Below are positions 54,455-61,425 of a stretch of 64,000 bases of DNA, piece by piece. The DNA is taken from positions 74,485,617-74,549,616 of the forward strand of contig NC_087063.1 in NCBI RefSeq assembly GCF_963678635.1, given 5' to 3'. Both the position numbers and the translations under genes were made by a program. The notes under the pieces are model-generated. The model did not search any database. It was not told the origin of the DNA and saw only the letters and a program-made list of their open reading frames with translations. The stretch is from Symsagittifera roscoffensis (taxonomy: Eukaryota > Xenacoelomorpha > Acoela > Convolutidae). Position 1 is the first letter of the stretch. Each line of letters starts with the position of its first letter.

Positions 54455-57400
54455 ATGTTGCTTGAATACGACATGATAGAACCCTCGAAATCGCCGTGGG
54501 CTTGCGGGGTAGTCATGGCGAAAAAGAAAGGGGGGCAGCTTAGATTTTGTTGCGACTTTCGTTACTTGAACGCGGTAACGATTAAAGATGCGTACCCGAT
54601 ACCGCGAATAGACGAGAGCCTATCTAAACTTGGTGATGCAAAGTTCTTCACCACATTGGACTTGGGTTCTGCCTTCTGGCAGGTTCCTCTGCGAAAGAAG
54701 GACAGAGAGAAAACCGGATTCGCGTGCGAATTGGGGTTGTACCAGTGGAAGAGGATGCCCTTCGGCTTGTGCAATGCAACAGCAACTTTTCAAAGGCTGA
54801 TGGCTCAGGCTTTGACAGGAGTGACCAAAAAGTACGGGAATCTCTTGATGTGCTACGTGGATGATGTAGTCATAGCGACACCGACCCTGGAGGATCACAT
54901 TGATCGGCTCGATGAGGTCTTTGGATGTATGAAAAGAGCAGGCTTGAAATGCAAACCATCGAAATGTGAAATCCTTAGGGATTCGATCAAGTACCTGGGA
55001 AGAATGGTGGACATGCATGGTGTGAGGCCAGATCCAGAAGCGGTAGAGGCTGTGCTGACATGGAAAGCTCCTAGAACGGACACACAGCTCATGAGCTTCC
55101 TAGGGTTTGCCAATTACTACCGTGAATTCATTAAAGGATATGCGGACAAGGTGTATCCGATGCAGAAGCTGATGCGCAACAAAGGGAAGAAGTTCGAATG
55201 GAACGATGAGGCACAAGTTGCTTTCGAGAACATAAAGCGGGAACTGTGCGAAGCGCCAGTGCTGGGCATGCCTACAGAAAAGGGCATGTATGTTCTTGAC
55301 ACAGACGCATTGGTGGTGGCCATCTCAGGAATATTGCATCAAGAGCAAGAATGGAACGGAAGAACAGTTCTCCGTCCCATTGCATACGGCAGCAAAGTCT
55401 TGAGTGACACAGAGATGAAATATGGCGCACCAAAAGCAGAAATGTTTGCAGTAGTCACTTTCGTGGAGAAGTACCGTGCATACTTGGGGAGCGCTCCCTT
55501 CAAGTTACGCGTGGACAACAGAGCGTTATCCTGGTTGAAGACCTACTCGATGGATCAGAGTTATATTGGTAGGTGGATAGTAAGACTGGATGGCTACCAT
55601 ATGATAATCGAACATAGGATGCGTGACAAACACCAGAATGCTGACAGCCTCAGTAAGAAAACTGAATTCTATGAAAGATTGGAGCAGAAGCAGGCCAATC
55701 AGGCGGAAGTAAAGGAGGGATTCTCGTTTCTGGACAAAGAAACTTATGAAGCGCTTCCCTTAACGAGATGGTTGGATAAGTCTGGACATCCAATTCCAGG
55801 GCATCCTGAGTTACCTGTAGAGAAAGCAGCCGAGATAAAGATCCTGTCCAAGGAGGATCCGGTCCCCTTGGATTTGTTGCTGCGCTCGAACCTGGTCCAG
55901 CAAGAACTTTCTCGCATGAATATAAACAGCCTCTCATTATTGAATAAAACGGTGCAAGTCACACCACAAGTGATGCGGATGCTGGGTGGATTGTTAGAAA
56001 GAGAAGTGACCAGAGATGACCCCGAGTGGACAGCAGCAGTGGCATCGCTAACAGTCAGTGAGAAGGTGAACATCATGCCGTCCAGACGACAGCACGAAGA
56101 GAACGAGAGGGATTGTAGGACAATAGTTCAGCAACTAGTATCCTCAATACCCCAGGAGATTTTAACCAGTACTTCTTACGGACAGAAAGGACAGGAGAGC
56201 GGCAAGCAAAAGAAAACTGTCACCTTTGTAGACCGGGATAAAGAGGGTGAAGTTGTAGAAAAAAATCTGCCGCAAGACTATTTGTCCGGGGAGAAGGATG
56301 AGGAGAAGAACCAGCAATCACAAGATCAACACCCGGGACAAGTGAATTTGTCCGGGGAGTCCGAGATAGACGAGAAAATTCCTGATGAGAAACAGGACCT
56401 AGAGAACAAGGTTTTGTCCGGGGAGTTCAGATGGATGCGAAGGAAATACAGACATGATCTGGAGGAGCGTGCAGTCTCCAGCACAACACCTTCGACGGAT
56501 GATAAGTCAGAAAGCTCAAGAATGAACACCCATTCAGACAGGGATTCGACCTCGGGATCAGAACTGTCAGAACTGGCGATACACACGCTACTAGTGGAAA
56601 CTCGGGCGAGAAACCTGGACAGAGAGGTGTACCAGGATCCGGACAGCGATCGCTACCTTATACCGAGCCAAAGAGTCTTTGATAACGCAGCGGATGACTT
56701 AGAAACGATAGCGGTATCGAAACGTTCGATAAGCCTGTTGCCGCAGAAAGAGGTAGTCAGGACTGATCTTCAGCCGTTTCAGCAAGAAACACAACCGTTG
56801 GCGAAGATTTGGTGCGTTAAGATGGAAGAAGACACACATCAGCCCAACGAGCTGAATAGTCAGATGAGAGTCATGAAGACGTACTTGAAGGCGAGATACA
56901 GACTCTCGGACCTTCTAAGGGCGCAGAGAAATGATCGCATGACAAGCAACCTAAAAAGGTGGATAGAAAACGGTGCACCTGACAAAGATGACCTAGAAGA
57001 AGACAGCTATAGGATCCTGAGACAATACTTCATGCAGAAGGAGGGGAGATTATATCTGAACAAGGACGGGATCGTGGCTTGCAGGAGAAGAGAAGAAGAC
57101 AAGGTCTTATACAAATATAACGCGATAGTGTTGCCGCAACTCTATCAGACAGAACTATTATTCAGGTCGCATGATCAGATGGGCCATCAAGGGATCGACA
57201 AAGTGTATCAGAGGATCCTGAAGCGCTTTGAGTGGCCTGGAATGAAAAAGGCATGTGAGAAATGGGTAACAGCCTGCCTGTCATGCCAACAGGTCAAGGA
57301 TCCAAGGAAGTTGCGATTTCCTTTACAGTCGATTGAGTCGTCTGAATTCAACGAGGTGGTGCAGATAGATCACCAGAAGATATGCATGACAGACAGCGGT

Positions 57401-59476
57401 TACAACCAAGTCTTGGTCATGATAGATCACTTCACGAAGTATGCAGAGGCCGTGCCCTGCATAACTGCCTCGGCGGAAGAGACATGCGACCACCTGATCA
57501 ATACGTGGATAGCAAGACATGGATGTCCAATGACGTTTCAATCGGACAATGGAACGGCTTTCGTAGGCGAGCTTACGAAAGAGCTCATGAGACGGTCACA
57601 AGTCGCTCAGGCTCACTCCACGACATACCACCCTCAGACGAATGGTTTAGTGGAAAGACAGAATAGGACGTTAGTGTCGATGCTGAGGGTATATTGTTCC
57701 AGGTACATGACCGATTGGGACAGATACCTTCCACAGGTGATGGGAGCTTATAATAGCACGCAACACTCCACCACTGGAGTCAGTCCACACATGATGCTGA
57801 CGGGACACGAGAAGTCTTTACCTTTGACATTCTTCTACCCAGAGTATGAGGGAAAGAAAACATCCCCACAGGTCTACGTGAGGGATGTGATCAGACGCCA
57901 ACAGGAGTTGAACGACTTGTGTAGACGAAACACTCAGCAGGCACAGGCAAGGCAGAGGAAAAGATTCGACAAGAAAGCAGCTGGTGCAAAAGCTTACTCG
58001 GTGGGAGACTATGTATGGGTATTTCAGAACGTTATACCACCGAAAGGGACAAAGAAACTTCTAAAGAAATGGAGGGGACCCTTCATGATTACGGAGGTGC
58101 ACCAGGAGGGACGCTTTTATAGACTGAGTACTGGCCGGGCCGCCCACTACGAGAACATCAAGCCACACAATCCATCGACAGAAGACTGGTGTATACCTGC
58201 AGACATGGAAGAAGGGGATTATTTAATGATGGATCCTGCTTGTGAGGTCAATGAAAAGGGCACCAGGGAGAAGAACGATGGAAACGAGGTCGTAGAGGAA
58301 GGTACGGATACACCATTGGACCTGGATCCAAACGAACAGATCGAAGCGGAAGATGAAACCTTACCCTACGCAGAAGAGGATTGGCGGGATCCCGAACAGA
58401 CAGAGGTTCCCAAGAACTTGGAACCAGATCTTCCGCTCACGATTCAGACTCGTCAGAAGGACGGGACGAGACAAAGAAAGAAATACAATCCTTACGGTGA
58501 CGACTTTGTAGTGGATAGGATAGATCTAAAGAATATAGTGGAGGAAGTAGTGGGTTTAGAGGAAATAACCGTGTCACAAGACATTGACATAGTCGATGAT
58601 CACAACGATGAGTGGGTTGACGACTGGTCGAAACCCGAAGTAGAATTCGACGATGAGCAACAGCAGTCAAATGAACAAGACCTGACGAACCTGCGCGTCT
58701 TAGAGTGGCTGAACGAAATGACATCAGACCCTAAAGAGACCAACGTTACGATTCAAGACGTAGATCGCGAAAGCGCGAAATACATTAAGACCAAACGAGA
58801 TGATCCTTCCTGGGCTGCCCAGGAAGGACAACTTCTCATTCCAGCTTCTAACCTTGACTTAATACCCGGTATGCGATCGACGGGGACGCCGATGGATATT
58901 TTTGTCCGGGGAGTGGGGGTAGGACTTACCCACACTGAAAACTTGATAATAAAAAAATTAAGAATAGCAAGAGAAACAGGAGACTTAGAAGCAGAAACAG
59001 GTGAAGAACCTAAGAAACCTGACATAGGCAGGGTAGTTGAGTCATATTTTAATTTACAAAATGAATATTCTAGTAACATAATACTAACAGACAGTGATTT
59101 CATACTCACAAACAGAACATGTGCGGTAGCAATCACCGCAGACATGAGTTTTAGGACGGCGCTAGCGGCAGATTTTAAAAGGGAATATAAAAACGTGGAA
59201 TTCCTTTGGAAGCAAAGACCAGGGATAGGGGGCGTAGCAGCCTTACCTCCGGCAGTGTCGCAGATACCGGGAAAGTACTTGTGCTTCTTGGTAACGAGGG
59301 CGACGGAGAAGCAGCACGTGGACCCAGAAAACCTAGTCTTGTCTTTGACGAGGCTGAGGGACTTCCTTGTGGAAATGGACGTGAAGGAGCTCTCGCTTCC
59401 AGTGTACGATCCAAATAGAGGAAGGAAGACTGCATCCTCGGGAATTGTACGCGCTTGTACACGTGATATTCTCTGA
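54455..59476 (+). CDS. pol: Element B pol: RT, RNase H, integrase, macro-like module
   Basis: 1673 codons, same frame as gag-pro with only a TAA between. RT: DFRYLN, LDLGSAFWQV, FGLCNATATF, YVDD (residues 134-137). RNase H: VLDTDA, APKAEMFAV, VDNRAL, HQNADSLS. A charged linker has three LSGE repeats 66 bp apart. Integrase: HDQMGHQG...CLSC zinc finger, then D972, D1031 and E1067 (D58D35E), then KKWRGPF. A long acidic linker leads to the macro-like module (from about 59050: NIILTDSDF, VAITADMS, GKYLCFLVTR, LSLPVYDPNRG). The last residues are out of frame because of a 4-bp repeat (GGAA at 59420-59427); the original end is recognisable to 59528 in the next frame. Confidence 0.92.
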   Translation: MLLEYDMIEPSKSPWACGVVMAKKKGGQLRFCCDFRYLNAVTIKDAYPIPRIDESLSKLGDAKFFTTLDLGSAFWQVPLRKKDREKTGFACELGLYQWKRMPFGLCNATATFQRLMAQALTGVTKKYGNLLMCYVDDVVIATPTLEDHIDRLDEVFGCMKRAGLKCKPSKCEILRDSIKYLGRMVDMHGVRPDPEAVEAVLTWKAPRTDTQLMSFLGFANYYREFIKGYADKVYPMQKLMRNKGKKFEWNDEAQVAFENIKRELCEAPVLGMPTEKGMYVLDTDALVVAISGILHQEQEWNGRTVLRPIAYGSKVLSDTEMKYGAPKAEMFAVVTFVEKYRAYLGSAPFKLRVDNRALSWLKTYSMDQSYIGRWIVRLDGYHMIIEHRMRDKHQNADSLSKKTEFYERLEQKQANQAEVKEGFSFLDKETYEALPLTRWLDKSGHPIPGHPELPVEKAAEIKILSKEDPVPLDLLLRSNLVQQELSRMNINSLSLLNKTVQVTPQVMRMLGGLLEREVTRDDPEWTAAVASLTVSEKVNIMPSRRQHEENERDCRTIVQQLVSSIPQEILTSTSYGQKGQESGKQKKTVTFVDRDKEGEVVEKNLPQDYLSGEKDEEKNQQSQDQHPGQVNLSGESEIDEKIPDEKQDLENKVLSGEFRWMRRKYRHDLEERAVSSTTPSTDDKSESSRMNTHSDRDSTSGSELSELAIHTLLVETRARNLDREVYQDPDSDRYLIPSQRVFDNAADDLETIAVSKRSISLLPQKEVVRTDLQPFQQETQPLAKIWCVKMEEDTHQPNELNSQMRVMKTYLKARYRLSDLLRAQRNDRMTSNLKRWIENGAPDKDDLEEDSYRILRQYFMQKEGRLYLNKDGIVACRRREEDKVLYKYNAIVLPQLYQTELLFRSHDQMGHQGIDKVYQRILKRFEWPGMKKACEKWVTACLSCQQVKDPRKLRFPLQSIESSEFNEVVQIDHQKICMTDSGYNQVLVMIDHFTKYAEAVPCITASAEETCDHLINTWIARHGCPMTFQSDNGTAFVGELTKELMRRSQVAQAHSTTYHPQTNGLVERQNRTLVSMLRVYCSRYMTDWDRYLPQVMGAYNSTQHSTTGVSPHMMLTGHEKSLPLTFFYPEYEGKKTSPQVYVRDVIRRQQELNDLCRRNTQQAQARQRKRFDKKAAGAKAYSVGDYVWVFQNVIPPKGTKKLLKKWRGPFMITEVHQEGRFYRLSTGRAAHYENIKPHNPSTEDWCIPADMEEGDYLMMDPACEVNEKGTREKNDGNEVVEEGTDTPLDLDPNEQIEAEDETLPYAEEDWRDPEQTEVPKNLEPDLPLTIQTRQKDGTRQRKKYNPYGDDFVVDRIDLKNIVEEVVGLEEITVSQDIDIVDDHNDEWVDDWSKPEVEFDDEQQQSNEQDLTNLRVLEWLNEMTSDPKETNVTIQDVDRESAKYIKTKRDDPSWAAQEGQLLIPASNLDLIPGMRSTGTPMDIFVRGVGVGLTHTENLIIKKLRIARETGDLEAETGEEPKKPDIGRVVESYFNLQNEYSSNIILTDSDFILTNRTCAVAITADMSFRTALAADFKREYKNVEFLWKQRPGIGGVAALPPAVSQIPGKYLCFLVTRATEKQHVDPENLVLSLTRLRDFLVEMDVKELSLPVYDPNRGRKTASSGIVRACTRDIL

Positions 59477-59528
59477 TACGAACATACAAGTATATCTACA
59501 TAAGAAATATTATTTAAGTATAGGCTGA
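59420..59528 (+). pseudogene. Frame-shifted C terminus of the element B macro-like module
   Basis: Directly repeated GGAA (59420-59423 and 59424-59427) adds 4 bases relative to element A. In the shifted frame the family's usual ending follows (PRELYAL ... YLHKKYYLSI, stop at 59526). So the copy lost the last helix and strand of the module through one small duplication. Confidence 0.8.
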
Positions 59529-59928
59529 GTGATGTGCGAAAGAGTGTTAGGCCAAAGACCAAGTTGCATGTAATATGTGATATGTGTGTTATGTTATGTT
59601 ATGTTATGTGTTAGGTTATTAAGATCATGGGTAAGTAAGCGTTAGTGACCATGAACAACTAAATGACGATCTTGGGAATAGATCCAAAGTTTGGACTGTC
59701 CAATCTTAGGTCGAATTCCAAAATTTTAGAAACCAATTGATTTTAATAAATTTTAGGATAAATATCTTTTTATCTGAACTGTTTTAAGCAGATTTTAACG
59801 ATATAAGTTAAGGTGAAACTGACAAGTGCGACATCCGTGATTTCTTTTCTAGATCCTGATTGATCATTTAATTGCTCATTTGAGTCAAAACTTGAAATCG
59901 AAATCAAATCAAACTTGGAAAGAACAGT
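59529..59928 (+). promoter_or_regulatory. Spacer between pol and the SGNH gene of B
   Basis: 400 bp without a gene. It has a short GTTAT repeat at about 59588-59610 and a pyrimidine-rich GTTTTAAGCAG at 59781-59791 that could be a splice acceptor, about 140 nt before the ATG at 59929. Same position as 15158-15625 in A. Confidence 0.35.
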
Positions 59929-61416
59929 ATGGACAATTTCAACCTGGATGAATTGATGGACCTGGCAGAGGCATATGTAGGACCGATGGTAGATGCGATC
60001 TATCGTCGGCTGATCGAACGAGACTTCGCTCTGGAGGACCCAGAGGTGGTCATGTTGCTGATCGCCCTGATTAACATCTTGGGGCACGACAACCGTGGGG
60101 ACCGCCCCACGGAAGTCCTGTTGATGGCAGCATATGGAGAAAGAGGAGTACTAGACCGCCCGAACATGAGAGTGATGAGGTGGAGAAACGGGGCTCTCTC
60201 AGGGAGTGACTTGGCGAATGAGCCTGGATTGGGAAGTTCTAGGACATACCAACCAGGTGAGATGCCAATGCCCACTAAGCCTAAACCTGGGCTGACGAGA
60301 ATGCATCGGGAGATGAACAGCGAGGCGACCTCGTCTGGTTCACCACTGAGAGCAGCTGTGCCACCAAAAGGGGCGAAAGTAACACAGAAGGTTCAGGCGA
60401 ACCAAACCATACAAGATCTGGACGAGATGAACGATCAGCTGAGAAGTACGAAGAAGGAGTTAGACGATATGACGAAGACCATGCTGGCGATGGAGGAAGA
60501 CCGGGAAATGTGGAGAAAGTTGTTTGAAGACTGCAACAAAAAGCAGGGTCAAGAGATCGAACGCTTAAGGCAGGAATACAAAGAGCGATCGGAGCAGGTG
60601 GCGTTGACAACGGCCGTGGAGAAAGTAATACCTGCAAGGGATATTCCTCGTGGGCAGTCCCCGATGGAGCTCTTGACGCCTCGAGAAATGAGTCAAACAA
60701 CGGAGACACGACCTCCAGTGGAGACAAATCGAGTAACGATCCCGGATCCTAGCGACACCTTGGGTGACCCCGTCGTAGAACAGACAGTGAGAAAACTGAT
60801 AGAGACAGCTGGACGATTGGTCGCTAACAAGAATGCACCAGGTTCCGGGGTGACTGCACCCTATGGAACGATTGACGATACGGGCAGAGTACAACTCTCT
60901 CAGACAGTAATCAGACAAGGGATGAGTAACGTGACACCACTCATGGGGAGCTCGAGAATCCCAGAGAGGAAAGTAAGGAAGATGCCAGCGAAGAAAGTGT
61001 CTCGTGTAATAGACGTGCAGAAGAATAATCAATTGAAGTATAATTTCACGGGAGTTCCGGAGACAGATCCGAGGGCCTGCTTCAATCGAGCTACCTGGAG
61101 CCCGGCTGTGAACCTGCAGCAACCACCCCTCGGGACATCTCACCTGATATTGGGAGACAGCTTAGTCAGAGTGCTGTCGAATTTGAGGACCTCATGGGTC
61201 ACCACGGTGATGGCCTTTGGAGGCGCGACGATTGCCCAATTATATCGCATGGTGGAGCTGATGAATCCAGGGAAGATACCCAATGTGATGATCTTAGTTG
61301 GGACGAATGATATCTCCAGAGGATCAGATGAGCAGGAAGCACTGTGGGAATCAATGATGGTGTGTTTGTTCACTACTCTCTGGCAGAAGTTCAGTTGCGC
61401 GGTACTGACCGTTTGA
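59929..61416 (+). CDS. Element B coiled-coil protein with SGNH hydrolase domain (stopped by TGA)
   Basis: 495 codons from ATG 59929. An N-terminal helical domain (about 1-90) matches that of A's gene. A coiled coil lies at about 155-225 and a linker follows. The first half of the SGNH domain comes next: LILGDSLVRV (Ser, about residue 408), AFGGATI (Gly) and LVGTNDIS (Asn). The TGA at 61414-61416 falls inside the domain, between block III and block V; element A has TGC (Cys, 17108-17110) there. Block V (DGIHFD, 61588-61605) lies further down the same frame, so the gene is one reading frame with 61426-64000 apart from this codon. Confidence 0.8.
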   Translation: MDNFNLDELMDLAEAYVGPMVDAIYRRLIERDFALEDPEVVMLLIALINILGHDNRGDRPTEVLLMAAYGERGVLDRPNMRVMRWRNGALSGSDLANEPGLGSSRTYQPGEMPMPTKPKPGLTRMHREMNSEATSSGSPLRAAVPPKGAKVTQKVQANQTIQDLDEMNDQLRSTKKELDDMTKTMLAMEEDREMWRKLFEDCNKKQGQEIERLRQEYKERSEQVALTTAVEKVIPARDIPRGQSPMELLTPREMSQTTETRPPVETNRVTIPDPSDTLGDPVVEQTVRKLIETAGRLVANKNAPGSGVTAPYGTIDDTGRVQLSQTVIRQGMSNVTPLMGSSRIPERKVRKMPAKKVSRVIDVQKNNQLKYNFTGVPETDPRACFNRATWSPAVNLQQPPLGTSHLILGDSLVRVLSNLRTSWVTTVMAFGGATIAQLYRMVELMNPGKIPNVMILVGTNDISRGSDEQEALWESMMVCLFTTLWQKFSCAVLTV

Positions 61417-61425
61417 ACGGTGCCA

